The notes: generated from the letters alone by a model not told the origin. 64,000 nt of DNA from Clostridium sp. chh4-2 (GCF_002899675.1 NZ_PKUU01000016.1:87159-151158), one strand, 5' to 3'; positions 34,974 through 45,285 are shown, counted from the stretch's first letter. Numbers and translations are program-made.

Positions 34974-35002
34974 TTGCATATCTCGTAAATTGTTGCTAAA
35001 AT
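34974..35002 (+). promoter_or_regulatory. Promoter of the GGDEF gene
   Basis: TTGCAT (34974-34979), a 17-base spacer and TAAAAT (34997-35002) lie 34 bases before the start codon. Confidence 0.65.
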
Positions 35003-35035
35003 AATATTAAAGGCGGGCGCATGGAGGGAATGGAT

Positions 35036-36046
35036 ATGGGAAAAGATGAACAAGAGATCGATGAGAACATAATTGAGCTTCAAAAAGAAAACCGCCGCTT
35101 AAATAAGCTGATTGAAACCGATTGGCTGACCGGTGTATACAACCGCGGCGCGGTGCAGAATAAGGTGAATGAACTGATTAACAAGAATAAGAACGGAGTC
35201 ATGCTGTTTCTGGATGTGGATCATTTTAAAGATATCAATGACAGGTTCGGTCATATTGTAGGAGATCAGTTCCTGAAGGATCTGGCGCTGACTTTGAAGA
35301 AGATGATCTTCAGAAATGATATCATAGGCCGGGTCGGCGGAGACGAATTCGTGGTTTTTATCCCGGTAAAGCAGGATATGGAATTTGTCGAGGAACGGTG
35401 CAGGCAGATAAAGCGGCGTTTCCGGGACAGCTCCTTTCAGAGAACCGTATCATTAACCGTTTGCGGAACCGTGTACCAGGAAGGCGACGACTATCTTTCC
35501 ATGTTTGACAGAGCAGACCAGCAGATGATCAGTGAGAAGAGACGGAACAGGATGCTGGAAGAGAAGAAGCCGGAAAAGGAACAGATTCCAGGGATGATGA
35601 TTGACATGAGGCTGATTTCCGCCGAACTTCATGAGAGCAACCAGGTTCAGGGCGCTTTTTGCCAGGATTACGAAGTGTTTAAAAGCATCTATTGTTTTAC
35701 GGAACGCAGGCTGAGAAGAACAAAAGGAAACGCATGTATTATTCTGTTCACCATCACGGACGGAGGAAATAATTTTCCTCATTTTTCAGTGCGCGAGGCG
35801 CAGATGGAGATTCTGTCAGAGATTATCCAGAAATGTTTAAGATCAGGGGACGTATATACGCAGTACAGCAGCTGCCAGTTCTTGACGATGGTATCGGATG
35901 CGTCCATGGAAAATATCGACTGCATTGCCGAACGAATCTGCAGCTGCTTTTATAAAAGGGTTCCCGGAGGGCAGGAGAGCTGCCTGCTTCACCATGGATA
36001 CCCTCTTGGAATTGATGAGACTAAAAAACTGATTGAACAAAAGTAA
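35036..36046 (+). CDS. Diguanylate cyclase (GGDEF) with degenerate second GGDEF-like domain
   Basis: The 336-aa soluble protein probably makes cyclic di-GMP. A short coiled coil leads into a GGDEF domain with DWLTGVYNRG and the intact GRVGGDEFVVF active site near residue 105. The C-terminal third looks like a second GGDEF fold in which the signature is replaced (GDVYTQYSSCQFLTM), so it is probably regulatory. I choose ATG 35036, with GGAGGG seven bases upstream, over ATG 35021. The 3' end overlaps the convergent LysE gene by 26 bases. Confidence 0.85.
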   Translation: MGKDEQEIDENIIELQKENRRLNKLIETDWLTGVYNRGAVQNKVNELINKNKNGVMLFLDVDHFKDINDRFGHIVGDQFLKDLALTLKKMIFRNDIIGRVGGDEFVVFIPVKQDMEFVEERCRQIKRRFRDSSFQRTVSLTVCGTVYQEGDDYLSMFDRADQQMISEKRRNRMLEEKKPEKEQIPGMMIDMRLISAELHESNQVQGAFCQDYEVFKSIYCFTERRLRRTKGNACIILFTITDGGNNFPHFSVREAQMEILSEIIQKCLRSGDVYTQYSSCQFLTMVSDASMENIDCIAERICSCFYKRVPGGQESCLLHHGYPLGIDETKKLIEQK

Positions 36047-36638
36047 AGAATAATTTTAAACCGTAAAAGATAATCACGCATCCGCAGATCAGATTGACGG
36101 CTCTGAGAACCCGGTTGTTCAGTTTGTGGCTGAACATGGTGACAAACAGGGTTAAACCTGAAAACCAAAGGCAGGAAGCCGAAGCCACGCCCAGAATAAA
36201 CGGATATCCGGAGCCGTTCTGGCTCACGCGGAAAGCTCCCAGCATCATGGTTCCGTCAATGATTGCCTGGGGATTAAACCAGGTGACCACACAGGCGGAA
36301 AATATAATCTTTCTCACAGTCATATTCTGACCGGAAGTTGTTTCCAAAGAGGACTTGGAGCGGATCAGGCCGATACCGATCCAGGTTACGATCAGGCTTC
36401 CTGCCAGCAGGATTACCATCTCCAGCCATTTCACATGCTCTATTACAGCGCCAATCCCGAAAAAACAGGCGAAAGCCAAAGTAATATCAAAAAAGATAAC
36501 TATAAATGCAGTCAGCGCGGAACGCTTGTGATCGCGTTCCAGCGCTGTATTAATGATAAATAAATTTTGCATGCCGATGGGGGCCACATAAGCCAGCCCC
36601 ATAGTCAGACCTTGTATATATTCCATTGTAAACCTCAA
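36021..36638 (-). CDS. LysE/ArgO-family amino acid exporter
   Basis: This 205-aa membrane protein of about six helices matches the LysE family, which exports basic amino acids. The N-terminal MGLAYVAPIGMQNLF segment and internal WFNPQAIIDGTMMLG stretch, with the conserved NP, are diagnostic. The start overlaps the end of the ATPase gene by 4 bases, making it the last gene of the minus-strand unit. Its 3' end runs 26 bases into the convergent GGDEF gene, leaving no room for a terminator between them. Confidence 0.88.
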   Translation of the reverse strand: MRFTMEYIQGLTMGLAYVAPIGMQNLFIINTALERDHKRSALTAFIVIFFDITLAFACFFGIGAVIEHVKWLEMVILLAGSLIVTWIGIGLIRSKSSLETTSGQNMTVRKIIFSACVVTWFNPQAIIDGTMMLGAFRVSQNGSGYPFILGVASASCLWFSGLTLFVTMFSHKLNNRVLRAVNLICGCVIIFYGLKLFFTFVQSVF

Positions 36639-38497
36639 AGTTTTATTAAATGATAAGGAATCTGATTGGCTGTCATCATCTGCGCTTCACGCTGATGACA
36701 GGTAAATATAATGATCTGTCCCTGATATGCGTTCACAAGCCATTTTAATGCTGTTCTGAGCCGCTCGTCGTCATAGAGGACAAAGCTGTCGTCGAAGATC
36801 AGGGGCATCTGAATCCGGCCGTTCTGGATCAGTTTAGCGGTGGCCAGCCGCAGAGCCAGATAGATCTGGTCCATGGTGCCGCTGCTGACCTGTTCGATGG
36901 GAACCAGACGGGTCTTGGTGTTCATAAACACATTCAGGTTCTCGTCGATGCTCATGCTGCTGTAGATGCCGCCTGTAATGCCGCTTATCAGCTCCGAGGC
37001 AGTTTTGTTCAGATAGAGGCCGAAGGAATCGCGTATGCTGGTGGACAGCTCGGTCATGGTCTCCTGGGCCAGGTCGATGGCGGAAAGCTCCTGCTGAAGC
37101 CGTTCGTTCTCCTCCAAAACATGCTTTAACGTTGCCGCCTGGTTTTTGCAGCCGGTCAGATGCTCCAGCTTCTTTTCCAGTTCCCACTGGTTTCTCTGCT
37201 GCTGCTCAATATACTGACCGCAGGAACTCTGTTTTTGCTGAAGCTCCGAGATGTCCTTTGTCAGCTGGGCCACTGCGGCTTCTGATTTCTGAACCGCTTC
37301 GAAAAGCCGCTTGAATTCAGCCATCCGTTCCTTGAATACGCCCATGGCTTCTTCCGTGATCGAGGAATCTCCTAAATGGCGGGAATAAATTTCCTGAAGC
37401 AGCGTGGAATACAGCGTCAGATCCTTTTGGTAATGCTTATCCCTCATGAATAAAATAGCGCGGCACAAAAATAACACGGCAGCGGCCATCAGGCTGGCAG
37501 CGGAAACCGGCGCAAAGGGAATTCCCAGAGAGGCGGTCAGAACATTAGCGTTTCCCGCGGCGAAGAGATATCCTCCTAAGGCCAGGAAAATAACGCCGAA
37601 TACCACGGCAGCGGCGCTAAACACCTTTCTGGACTTGCTGGCTGACTTTTTCTCCGATTCCAGATAATTCTGATAGATGGATTCCGTGTTCGCTTCATAA
37701 GCGTTTATGGAATCGTGGTCAGTAAACTGATGGGTGGCTAAAACCTGTTTTCCCCGGGCGATCTTCTGCAGCAGTTCTTCTTTTTCCTCCTGCTTGGAAG
37801 AGATCAGTTCCTGAACCTCATTCTTCATCTTTTGAAAGGCCGGAAGCTGGTTTTCATATTCCGGCGCCGAAATTTCTTTTTCAATATTCCGGATTTCCCC
37901 AAGAACCGATGCGTAAGAGCGGGCGGCCTCAGGCACCATCTGTGCGGCCAGGGCTTTTCTCTGATCCTTTAAAAATGCACTGGCTTTTGTGATGTTTAAT
38001 GCCATGTTTCCGGAAGTGTTTAAGTTGGCAATATAATTTTTCAGTTCAGAGACCATGCCTCCGTCCGTGGCGCTCTTTAACTGGCCGATGCTGATGGTAT
38101 TGTTGTATGCAGTCTCGCTGAGCCCGTTTAACAGTTCGTCCAGCAGAGCTTTGGTGGGCTCCACTTCTTTTCCCAATGTCTCGTTGACAATGGTCAGATC
38201 TTTGTTGTTTTTCTGAAAACTGCGTTCAATTCTGTATACAGTTCCCTCGTGTTCCAGTCTCAGATGGCCTTCGTAGGTTCCGCTGTTTTCCCAGGGTTCA
38301 AATTTGGTATAAGTATCGTTTTTAGAGGCCCGGCCTCTGGCCCTCTCGATTCCAAAAAGCATACCGCGGATGAAGGTATGCAAAGTGGATTTTCCGGCTT
38401 CATTTTTTCCATAGACCACGTTAAGTCCGTCCTTAAATGAGATGGAGAGATTATGAAATTTTCCAAAGCCGTCAATATGTAAGTCCAATAATTTCAT
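36635..38497 (-). CDS. Rad50/SbcC-like AAA ATPase with membrane segments (YhaN-like)
   Basis: SMC-type ATPases of this group partner a metallophosphoesterase in DNA end processing. The N-terminal P-loop is GKNEAGKSTLHTF near residue 35. The middle is coiled coil interrupted at about residues 320-375 by two hydrophobic helices (VFSAAAVVFGVIFLALGGY and a second one). The C-terminal lobe has the signature VSSGTMDQIYLALRL and Walker B LIFDDSF. The membrane insertion inside the coiled coil is the mark of B. subtilis YhaN rather than SbcC. ATG 38497 has GGAG nine bases upstream and gives 620 aa. Confidence 0.85.
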   Translation of the reverse strand: MKLLDLHIDGFGKFHNLSISFKDGLNVVYGKNEAGKSTLHTFIRGMLFGIERARGRASKNDTYTKFEPWENSGTYEGHLRLEHEGTVYRIERSFQKNNKDLTIVNETLGKEVEPTKALLDELLNGLSETAYNNTISIGQLKSATDGGMVSELKNYIANLNTSGNMALNITKASAFLKDQRKALAAQMVPEAARSYASVLGEIRNIEKEISAPEYENQLPAFQKMKNEVQELISSKQEEKEELLQKIARGKQVLATHQFTDHDSINAYEANTESIYQNYLESEKKSASKSRKVFSAAAVVFGVIFLALGGYLFAAGNANVLTASLGIPFAPVSAASLMAAAVLFLCRAILFMRDKHYQKDLTLYSTLLQEIYSRHLGDSSITEEAMGVFKERMAEFKRLFEAVQKSEAAVAQLTKDISELQQKQSSCGQYIEQQQRNQWELEKKLEHLTGCKNQAATLKHVLEENERLQQELSAIDLAQETMTELSTSIRDSFGLYLNKTASELISGITGGIYSSMSIDENLNVFMNTKTRLVPIEQVSSGTMDQIYLALRLATAKLIQNGRIQMPLIFDDSFVLYDDERLRTALKWLVNAYQGQIIIFTCHQREAQMMTANQIPYHLIKL

Positions 38498-38501
38498 TGT
38501 G

Positions 38502-39572
38502 TCAGCTCCTCTCGTCCGTGGTGTGCAAAAGGGCATTGATACCGTAATATAAGGCTTTTTTCTCAACAGGGCTCATGTCCTGTTTTTGAAGGGCCTGGAT
38601 ATAAAACCCGATCATGTCGCTGGAATGCTCCGCAAATAAAGCGCTGAAATCATACTGCGGTTCGGATTCATCGATGATTTCGGCGATCCGGAACCGGGAA
38701 GAGAGAAAATCCAGATCAAATTCCGTATCAGGATCTCTCATGCCGCGGATGCGGAACCGGTAGATGTGTTCAAGCCCCCGCTTCTGCACTTCCTGAGTGA
38801 TGCGGGAAGACAGTTCGGCGTTTGTTGTATTGGGAGTGATGTTGACCACCAGAGGAATATACTGAAGCCTTGCCATGGGAACAAAGGTGAGGGAGGTGAC
38901 TTTTCTCGTCATAAAATTAATCTCACCTACGATCATGCCGTGCTGGCCGGTTTCTGTTTTGTCCAAAGGTTCCAGAGAACCGGAATAAGCCATCTTGTTT
39001 TCCAGGATGATCTCCGGTTTGTGGATGTGCCCCAGGGCGATATAGGAAAAATTGGAAAAGGCCATAGCCTGACGGTCAAACGGAAGGTGGGAGGCGTCCC
39101 CGCCATGAGCCAGCAGAATCTTGATCCGGTTATTCTCCGGAACTTCCAATGAACTCAGGCGGTTTTCCCTGATCTCAGCAGAATGATAGCTGAAACCGTA
39201 AATTTCCGTATTGATATCTTCAAAATACACGCTGGAAAACTCCTCGTCCATCAAAAATGTGACATTGGAACTCCAGGTAAAGCTGTAAAGCGCAGAGCTT
39301 CTCCGTATGCGGTCGTGGTTGCCTGCAATGATAACCACGCGCACGCCCGGTATCGTGGAAAACAGGTAATTAAGTTCTTTTAAATCACGTGCCAACGGCT
39401 GGCGGTGAAACAGGTCGCCGGCGATAAACAGGCAGTCAACGTCTAATTCTTTTGTCTTTTGTATGACGTTTGAAAAGGTATCTTTAATGGCCTGAGCCCG
39501 TTCCTTACACCAGGGCTTGTCACTGTCAGGTGTCATGCCCCAATGGACGTCAGCGATGTGGATAAACTTCAT
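38502..39572 (-). CDS. SbcD/Mre11-like DNA repair metallophosphoesterase (YhaO-like)
   Basis: This 356-aa nuclease subunit begins MKFIHIADVHWGM and has the calcineurin-type metal motifs FIAGDLFHR, IIAGNHDR, LLAHGGD and ALGHIHKP. The start at 39572 has AGGAGG six bases upstream; a longer frame to 39593 is less likely. It ends 4 bases before the partner ATPase gene. In B. subtilis the equivalent pair is YhaO-YhaN. The complex would cut DNA ends or hairpins, which is notable given the giant inverted repeat at 63243-63599. Confidence 0.9.
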   Translation of the reverse strand: MKFIHIADVHWGMTPDSDKPWCKERAQAIKDTFSNVIQKTKELDVDCLFIAGDLFHRQPLARDLKELNYLFSTIPGVRVVIIAGNHDRIRRSSALYSFTWSSNVTFLMDEEFSSVYFEDINTEIYGFSYHSAEIRENRLSSLEVPENNRIKILLAHGGDASHLPFDRQAMAFSNFSYIALGHIHKPEIILENKMAYSGSLEPLDKTETGQHGMIVGEINFMTRKVTSLTFVPMARLQYIPLVVNITPNTTNAELSSRITQEVQKRGLEHIYRFRIRGMRDPDTEFDLDFLSSRFRIAEIIDESEPQYDFSALFAEHSSDMIGFYIQALQKQDMSPVEKKALYYGINALLHTTDERS

Positions 39573-39630
39573 GAAATACCTCCTGTGTGGCACAAATTAC
39601 CATAAGTGTTAAAACGATTCTATGATAAAC

Positions 39631-41022
39631 TTAAAGCTCACAATTGTTTACTGTTCTCGGGAATGGAATCACGTCGCGGATGTTGGACATACCTGTCAGG
39701 TACATCACGCAGCGTTCGAATCCCAGACCGAATCCGGCATGGCGCGCGGAACCGTATTTACGCAGATCCAGATAGAAATCGTAATCCTCTTTGGCAAGAC
39801 CCAGTTCTTCCATACGGTTAACTAAAAGGTCGTAATGATCCTCTCTCTGGCTGCCACCGATGATCTCGCCGATGCCCGGAACCAGACAGTCCATAGCGGC
39901 CACTGTTTTGCCGTCAGGATTCATCTTCATATAGAAGGCCTTGATTTCCTTCGGATAATCGGTAACAAAAACAGGCTTTTTGAAGATCTCTTCTGTCAGG
40001 TAGCGCTCGTGCTCTGTCTGAAGGTCACATCCCCAGAACACTTTGTAATCAAATTTATCGTTATTTTTCATCAGAATATCAACGGCTTCCGTGTAGGTAA
40101 CATGTCCGAAATCTGAATTAACAACGCTGTTTAAACGGTCTAATAAGCCCTTGTCCACAAAGCTGTTGAAAAATGCCATCTCTTCCGGCGCATGCTCTAA
40201 AACATAGCGGATTACATATTTTAACATGCTTTCGGCCAGTTCCATGTTGTCCTGAAGGTCTGCAAATGCCATCTCCGGCTCGATCATCCAGAATTCTGCC
40301 GCATGTCTGGTCGTATTGGAATTCTCAGCCCGGAAGGTAGGTCCAAAGGTATAGATGTTGCGGAAAGCCATAGCGTAAGTCTCGCCGTTTAACTGGCCGC
40401 TTACGGTCAGGCTGGTGTGTTTGTTGAAGAAATCCTGGGAGTAGTCCACAGAACCGTCCTCGTATCTTGGAATATCGTTTAAATCAAGGGTGGTTACCTG
40501 GAACATCTCGCCTGCGCCTTCACAGTCGCTGCCCGTAATGAGCGGTGTGTGCACATAAACGAAGTCACGTTCCTGGAAGAACTGGTGAATTGCATACGCA
40601 ATTAAGGAACGGACACGGAATACAGCCTGGAAGGTATTGGTTCTGGGGCGCAGATGAGAAATTGTTCTCAAATATTCAAAGCTGTGGCGTTTTTTCTGAA
40701 GCGGATAATCGGAAGCGGAAGCGCCTTCTACAGAGATCTCCGTTGCCTGGATCTCAAACGGCTGTTTTGCCTGAGGCGTTGCAACCAAGGTTCCTTTTAC
40801 GATGATGGCAGCTCCTACGTTCAATTTGGAAATCTCGTCGAAATTGGACATTGTATCATGGTATACAACCTGGAGTGTTTCAAAATAAGATCCGTCGCTT
40901 ACGACGATAAAACCAAATGCCTTTGAATCGCGGATACTGCGTACCCATCCGCCGATGGAAACCTCTTTATCAAGGTAAGAATCGCGGTCCTTATATATTT
41001 CTCTAACAGTGATCAGATTCAT
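39631..41022 (-). CDS. asnS: Asparagine--tRNA ligase
   Basis: AsnS charges tRNA-Asn with asparagine using ATP. The 463-aa protein has an N-terminal OB-fold anticodon-binding domain ([21 protein letters not shown]) and a class II catalytic core with motif 2 in [21 protein letters not shown] and motif 3 [14 protein letters not shown]. Length and architecture are those of a true AsnS. It stands at the head of the minus-strand group, with its own promoter. No T-box leader is present; the leader is short. Confidence 0.95.
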   Translation of the reverse strand: MNLITVREIYKDRDSYLDKEVSIGGWVRSIRDSKAFGFIVVSDGSYFETLQVVYHDTMSNFDEISKLNVGAAIIVKGTLVATPQAKQPFEIQATEISVEGASASDYPLQKKRHSFEYLRTISHLRPRTNTFQAVFRVRSLIAYAIHQFFQERDFVYVHTPLITGSDCEGAGEMFQVTTLDLNDIPRYEDGSVDYSQDFFNKHTSLTVSGQLNGETYAMAFRNIYTFGPTFRAENSNTTRHAAEFWMIEPEMAFADLQDNMELAESMLKYVIRYVLEHAPEEMAFFNSFVDKGLLDRLNSVVNSDFGHVTYTEAVDILMKNNDKFDYKVFWGCDLQTEHERYLTEEIFKKPVFVTDYPKEIKAFYMKMNPDGKTVAAMDCLVPGIGEIIGGSQREDHYDLLVNRMEELGLAKEDYDFYLDLRKYGSARHAGFGLGFERCVMYLTGMSNIRDVIPFPRTVNNCEL

Positions 41023-41070
41023 AATAGCTTCTCCTTTAATTTACAATTTAAAAATGCATACTTATAGCTA

Positions 41071-41099
41071 AGTATACTTTATTTTGCTATACGATTCAA
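41071..41099 (-). promoter_or_regulatory. Promoter of asnS
   Basis: On the minus strand TTGAAT (41099-41094), 17 bases and TATACT (41076-41071) form a good sigma-A promoter about 50 bases before the start codon. Confidence 0.7.
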
Positions 41100-41231
41100 G
41101 GCCTTATGCATGATTTAAAGGGAATTTTAGGGCGGTTACACCATATATAGACAAAAAAATTCAAAATAATACAAAATGAACAAAAGTGTCGGAAAATGTA
41201 CCAAAAAGATGAAAAATAACTAAAAAATTTA

Positions 41232-41260
41232 TTCACTATTTCTAAAAATTGTGCTATAAT
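41232..41260 (+). promoter_or_regulatory. Promoter of glgC-glgD-spoVG
   Basis: TTCACT (41232-41237), 17 bases and a perfect TATAAT (41255-41260) lie 37 bases before the GTG start of glgC. Confidence 0.72.
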
Positions 41261-41297
41261 GCAAGTACTATAAAATACAACAGCAAGAGGTGATAAC

Positions 41298-42572
41298 GTG
41301 ATTAAAAAAGAAATGATTGCCATGCTATTGGCGGGAGGTCAGGGAAGCCGCCTGGGAGTTTTGACACAGAAAGTTGCAAAACCGGCAGTTTCCTTTGGAG
41401 GAAAGTATCGAATCATTGATTTTCCATTGAGCAACTGTATTAACTCAGGGGTTGATACGGTTGGAGTATTAACACAATATCAGCCATTACGTTTAAACAC
41501 CCATATCGGGATTGGTATTCCGTGGGATCTGGATCGTAATGTAGGAGGGGTTACCGTGCTGCCTCCGTATGAAAGGAGCAAAGGCAGCGATTGGTACACA
41601 GGTACGGCAAACGCGATCTATCAGAACCTGGAATATATGGAGACTTATAACCCGGACTACGTACTCATTTTATCCGGTGACCATATATATAAGATGGATT
41701 ATGAAGTTATGCTTGAATATCATAAAGCGAATAACGCTGATATCACCATTGCTGCGATGCCTGTCCCTATTGAAGAGGCAAGCCGTTTCGGTATCGTAAT
41801 TACAGACGATAATAACCGGATAACCGAATTCGAAGAAAAACCGGCAAACCCGAGAAGCAATTTAGCTTCCATGGGCATCTACATATTCAGCTGGCCGGTG
41901 CTCAGAGACGCGCTGATCCAGATGTCGGAAGAGCCGGGCTGTGATTTTGGAAAACATATCATTCCTCACTGCCATGCTTCCGGACAGAGAATTTTTGCTT
42001 ATGAGTATAACGGATACTGGAAAGATGTCGGCACTCTTGGTTCCTATTGGGAAGCCAATATGGAGTTAATTGATATTATTCCTGAATTTAATCTTTATGA
42101 AGAATATTGGAAGATATACACCAAGAGCGATATTATTCCGCCTCAGTATGTTTCCGCAGATGCCAAGCTTGAGAGAAGCATCATCGGCGAAGGAACAGAG
42201 ATTTACGGAAGCGTGAAAAATTCCGTTATCGGCGCCGGTGTAACCATTGGAAAAGGCGCAGTTGTCACCGATTCAATTATCATGCGCGGAAGCGTAATCG
42301 GAGACGGGGCGGTGATAGAGAAATCTATTGTTGCAGAGGACGTAGTAATCGGAGCAGGAGCTCAGCTTGGCGTAGGCGAATACGCGCCGAGTAAATATGA
42401 TCCGAAGGTATACCAGTTCGATCTGGTAACAGTCGGTGAGCATACCGTAATTCCGGAGAATGTAAAGATTGGTAAGAATACCGCTATATCCGGTGTTACA
42501 ACCGCAGAGGATTATCCGGATGGATTACTTGCGAGTGGAGACTACATAGTAAAGGCAGGTGGCTTACGATGA
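41298..42572 (+). CDS. glgC: Glucose-1-phosphate adenylyltransferase, catalytic subunit
   Basis: GlgC makes ADP-glucose from glucose 1-phosphate and ATP, the committed step of glycogen synthesis. The N-terminal nucleotidyltransferase motif is [14 protein letters not shown] with [15 protein letters not shown], and the substrate region has [14 protein letters not shown]. The C-terminal half is a left-handed beta-helix of hexapeptide repeats. The start is GTG 41298 behind AAGAGGTG. Length is 424 aa. It overlaps glgD by 4 bases, consistent with the GlgC-GlgD heteromer of Firmicutes. Confidence 0.95.
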   Translation: MIKKEMIAMLLAGGQGSRLGVLTQKVAKPAVSFGGKYRIIDFPLSNCINSGVDTVGVLTQYQPLRLNTHIGIGIPWDLDRNVGGVTVLPPYERSKGSDWYTGTANAIYQNLEYMETYNPDYVLILSGDHIYKMDYEVMLEYHKANNADITIAAMPVPIEEASRFGIVITDDNNRITEFEEKPANPRSNLASMGIYIFSWPVLRDALIQMSEEPGCDFGKHIIPHCHASGQRIFAYEYNGYWKDVGTLGSYWEANMELIDIIPEFNLYEEYWKIYTKSDIIPPQYVSADAKLERSIIGEGTEIYGSVKNSVIGAGVTIGKGAVVTDSIIMRGSVIGDGAVIEKSIVAEDVVIGAGAQLGVGEYAPSKYDPKVYQFDLVTVGEHTVIPENVKIGKNTAISGVTTAEDYPDGLLASGDYIVKAGGLR

Positions 42573-43690
42573 GAGCAATCGGTATTGTTTTAGCAGGCGG
42601 CAACAGCAAACGGATGAGGGAATTATCCAACAAGCGGGCAATATCCGCTATGCCTATCGCAGGCAGCTACCGCAGCATAGATTTTGCGCTGAGTAATATG
42701 ACCAATTCCCATATTCAGAATGTGGCAGTATTTACCCAGTATAATTCAAGATCTTTAAACCTCCATTTAAGTTCTTCTAAATGGTGGGATTTCGGAAGAA
42801 AGCAGGGTGGATTATTCGTATTTACCCCTACCATTACAGCCGAAAGCAGCGATTGGTACCGCGGTACCGCAGATGCCCTTTACCAGAACCTGAATTTCTT
42901 AAAGAGCAGCCATGAGCCATATGTTGTGATCGCAGCAGGAGACGGAATCTATAAACTGGATTATGGCAAAGTGCTGGAATATCACATTGAGAAGAAAGCT
43001 GATATTACAGTTGTATGCAAGACCATGTCCCAGGATGAAGATGTAACCCGTTTCGGTGTTGTTAAGGTGAATGACGACGGAAGAATCATAGATTTTGAAG
43101 AGAAGCCGATGGTGGCTACCTCCAACACGATTTCTTGTGGTATCTATGTAATCAGAAGACGTCAGCTGATCGAGCTGATCGAGCGCTGCGCAGCAGAAGA
43201 CAGGTATGACTTTGTTAAGGATATTCTGGTACGCTATAAGAATTTAAAGAGAATTTATGCATATAAGATGGATGGCTATTGGAGCAACATCGCTTCCGTA
43301 GACTCTTATTATAAGACCAATATGGACTTCTTAAAACCGGAAGTAAGAGATTATTTCTTCAAACAGTATCCTGAGATCTATTCAAAGATCGATGATCTTC
43401 CACCGGCCAAATATAACCCCGGTGCGAATGTTAAGAACAGTTTGATCTCCAGCGGAAGCATTGTCAACGGTGTGGTGGAGAATTCTATTCTCTTTAAGAA
43501 GGCATACGTAGGCAATAACTGTGTGATTAAGAACTCTATCATTTTGAATGATGTTTATATTGGGGACAATACGGTGATTGAAAACTGTATTGTAGAGAGT
43601 CGTGATACAATTCGCGCCAATACAACACATATTGGTACACCTGATGATATTAAGATCGTTTTGGAGAAGAACGAGAGATATACATTATAA
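42569..43690 (+). CDS. glgD: Glucose-1-phosphate adenylyltransferase, GlgD subunit
   Basis: GlgD is a diverged GlgC paralog that lacks good catalytic residues and raises GlgC activity in a mixed tetramer. The 373-aa protein opens [25 protein letters not shown], with a changed triphosphate-binding loop compared with GlgC, and keeps the [11 protein letters not shown] region and C-terminal beta-helix. Translational coupling to glgC (ATGA overlap) supports a shared complex. spoVG follows by 31 bases. Confidence 0.94.
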   Translation: MRAIGIVLAGGNSKRMRELSNKRAISAMPIAGSYRSIDFALSNMTNSHIQNVAVFTQYNSRSLNLHLSSSKWWDFGRKQGGLFVFTPTITAESSDWYRGTADALYQNLNFLKSSHEPYVVIAAGDGIYKLDYGKVLEYHIEKKADITVVCKTMSQDEDVTRFGVVKVNDDGRIIDFEEKPMVATSNTISCGIYVIRRRQLIELIERCAAEDRYDFVKDILVRYKNLKRIYAYKMDGYWSNIASVDSYYKTNMDFLKPEVRDYFFKQYPEIYSKIDDLPPAKYNPGANVKNSLISSGSIVNGVVENSILFKKAYVGNNCVIKNSIILNDVYIGDNTVIENCIVESRDTIRANTTHIGTPDDIKIVLEKNERYTL

Positions 43691-43721
43691 GCAAAAGCGA
43701 AGAGACGGAAGGGGTTTTGAC

Positions 43722-44003
43722 ATGCAAATTACAGATGTTAGAGTAAGACGTATTGAAAAAGAAGGCAAGATGAAGGCAATCGTTTCTATCACTTTGGATA
43801 ATGAATTTGTAATTCATGATATCAAAGTAATTGAAGGGGAGAAGGGCTTGTTTATAGCAATGCCAAGCCGTAAGGCAGCCGATGGGGAGTATAGAGATAT
43901 TGCGCATCCGATCAATTCCAGTACGAGAGACATGATTCAGGGCGTGATCCTGGCAAAGTATGAGACAACCTTTGTAGAGGATGCGGCTGAAGAATCTGTA
44001 TAG
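43722..44003 (+). CDS. spoVG: Septation/sporulation regulator SpoVG
   Basis: SpoVG is a small nucleic-acid-binding regulator that affects septation and sporulation. The 93-aa product matches over its length: [37 protein letters not shown] and [21 protein letters not shown]. The ATG at 43722 has GGAAGGGG upstream; the open frame extends back to 43602 through glgD but is not coding there. It probably shares the glgC promoter, an unusual link between glycogen storage and sporulation. Confidence 0.95.
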   Translation: MQITDVRVRRIEKEGKMKAIVSITLDNEFVIHDIKVIEGEKGLFIAMPSRKAADGEYRDIAHPINSSTRDMIQGVILAKYETTFVEDAAEESV

Positions 44004-44028
44004 GTGCAGCATAATATATTATAATAAA

Positions 44029-44070
44029 GCGTCCCGGTTCCATAGAGATATGGAGCCGGGGCGCTTTTTT
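44029..44070 (+). terminator. Terminator after spoVG
   Basis: A 16-base arm (44029-44044) pairs with 44049-44064 around a GAGA loop and is followed by six Ts (44065-44070). Confidence 0.92.
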
Positions 44071-44101
44071 GTATTGGGCGGGATTCTTTCTAGTTATAAA
44101 A

Positions 44102-45055
44102 TCATTCCGAATAATTAATCAGAGCTTCAGCGGAAACGGAGTCAATAGCCAGAATATCGATATATCCGGCCTTCAGGGAAGCGCAAAGCGCCGGAACCTT
44201 TTCCTTATTGGCGATGCAGCAGAATACGGAGGGGCATCTCTTTAAGGTATCCAATGACAGGCTTATGGTGCGGTTGTTGATTCCGTCATCACAGATATCG
44301 CCGTTTTTATCAATAAAACGGCAGCAGATACTTCCTACCGAACCTTTTTCTTCAAGAAGCGTTAAATCGTCATCATTAATATAACCCGCTTTATAGAGGC
44401 AGCAGTTTTTATCGGCACTGGCCAGATTCACGATGAATTTGGTGCAGGAATTGATAGAATCCAGCTGGCTTTTTAACTTTTTATCATGGAGAAGCATGTC
44501 TAAAATGATGGAATTATCCAGCATTGCAGGACAGGGAAGGGAAAATGCTTTTTCCGTATGAAGTTTCTGGCCCATGAGATCTACAATCTGGCTGGCACGG
44601 CTTTTGGTGCTGGTGTCGTCTACGCTTCCTGTCAACTGGTAGACGAAACAGTCGGTCATGGAAAGGCTGGGGAAATACTTGGCCAGCGTATATAAGGTAT
44701 ATCCCCAGGAAATGCCGATCCTGTCGGTAGGAACTAAAAACTGGGAAAAAAAAGCGGCTGCCTCCTGAGCGGTTATCTGTAAAGCGAGATAAGAATCATT
44801 GTCAGGCACCGGTACTACCTTTACAGCCTGAAGGCCAAATCTTTTTAAAAGGGTATCTTCCGCCTGATTAGTAATGTCTGCTTTATTATTAATGAAGATC
44901 TTTACAATTCCGGTTTCTTTAGCTTCGGCAAGCAGGCGGGAAACTTTAGGCCTTGAAATGTTATAGCGCTGGGCGATTTCGGATTGGGTCAGGTTGTTGT
45001 TGTAATATGAGTTTGCCACAGCAGTGATAAGATTTGAATTAGATTCGGATTTCAT
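44102..45055 (-). CDS. SorC/DeoR-type sugar-phosphate-responsive regulator
   Basis: The 317-aa protein has an N-terminal helix-turn-helix (LTQSEIAQRYNISRPKVSRLLAEAKETGIV) and a large SorC-type effector domain that in this family binds phosphorylated sugars. B. subtilis DeoR, which senses deoxyribose 5-phosphate, is of the same family. The ATG at 45055 lies nine bases after AAGGAG; the longer frame to 45088 is rejected. It is divergent from an aldolase-deoC-ABC transporter operon, which it most likely represses. Confidence 0.88.
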   Translation of the reverse strand: MKSESNSNLITAVANSYYNNNLTQSEIAQRYNISRPKVSRLLAEAKETGIVKIFINNKADITNQAEDTLLKRFGLQAVKVVPVPDNDSYLALQITAQEAAAFFSQFLVPTDRIGISWGYTLYTLAKYFPSLSMTDCFVYQLTGSVDDTSTKSRASQIVDLMGQKLHTEKAFSLPCPAMLDNSIILDMLLHDKKLKSQLDSINSCTKFIVNLASADKNCCLYKAGYINDDDLTLLEEKGSVGSICCRFIDKNGDICDDGINNRTISLSLDTLKRCPSVFCCIANKEKVPALCASLKAGYIDILAIDSVSAEALINYSE

Positions 45056-45161
45056 TCCGTACACTCCTTTGTTTGACGTAAGGGTCAAGCCGTCTGTTAA
45101 ATATTGGTTTTATCGTATAATAAATGATTTTTAAAATCAAGTAAGAAATGGAACTGGTTAT

Positions 45162-45190
45162 ATTATATCACATCTTTACAATAGAATCAA
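45162..45190 (-). promoter_or_regulatory. Promoter of the SorC regulator gene
   Basis: On the minus strand TTGATT (45190-45185), 17 bases and a perfect TATAAT (45167-45162) lie about 107 bases before the start codon. Confidence 0.7.
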
Positions 45191-45285
45191 ATGATTAAAA
45201 ATGAACAAAAAATTAAACCATCCTGGAATTGTTGGCAGTTAAAATAGTCAAAATAAATAAAAATTAAAAATATAAGTCATATATA

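Noticed and set aside
36834..37187. Antisense open frames inside the YhaN-like and other genes
   Set aside because: Many long shadow frames occur on the opposite strand of real genes. They lack ribosome binding sites and conserved motifs.
41023..41100. T-box leader upstream of asnS
   Set aside because: The promoter lies about 50 bases before the start codon, too close for a T-box, and no T-box sequence or antiterminator is visible.
43602..43721. N-terminal extension of SpoVG
   Set aside because: It overlaps the end of glgD in another frame. The protein family begins exactly at ATG 43722.
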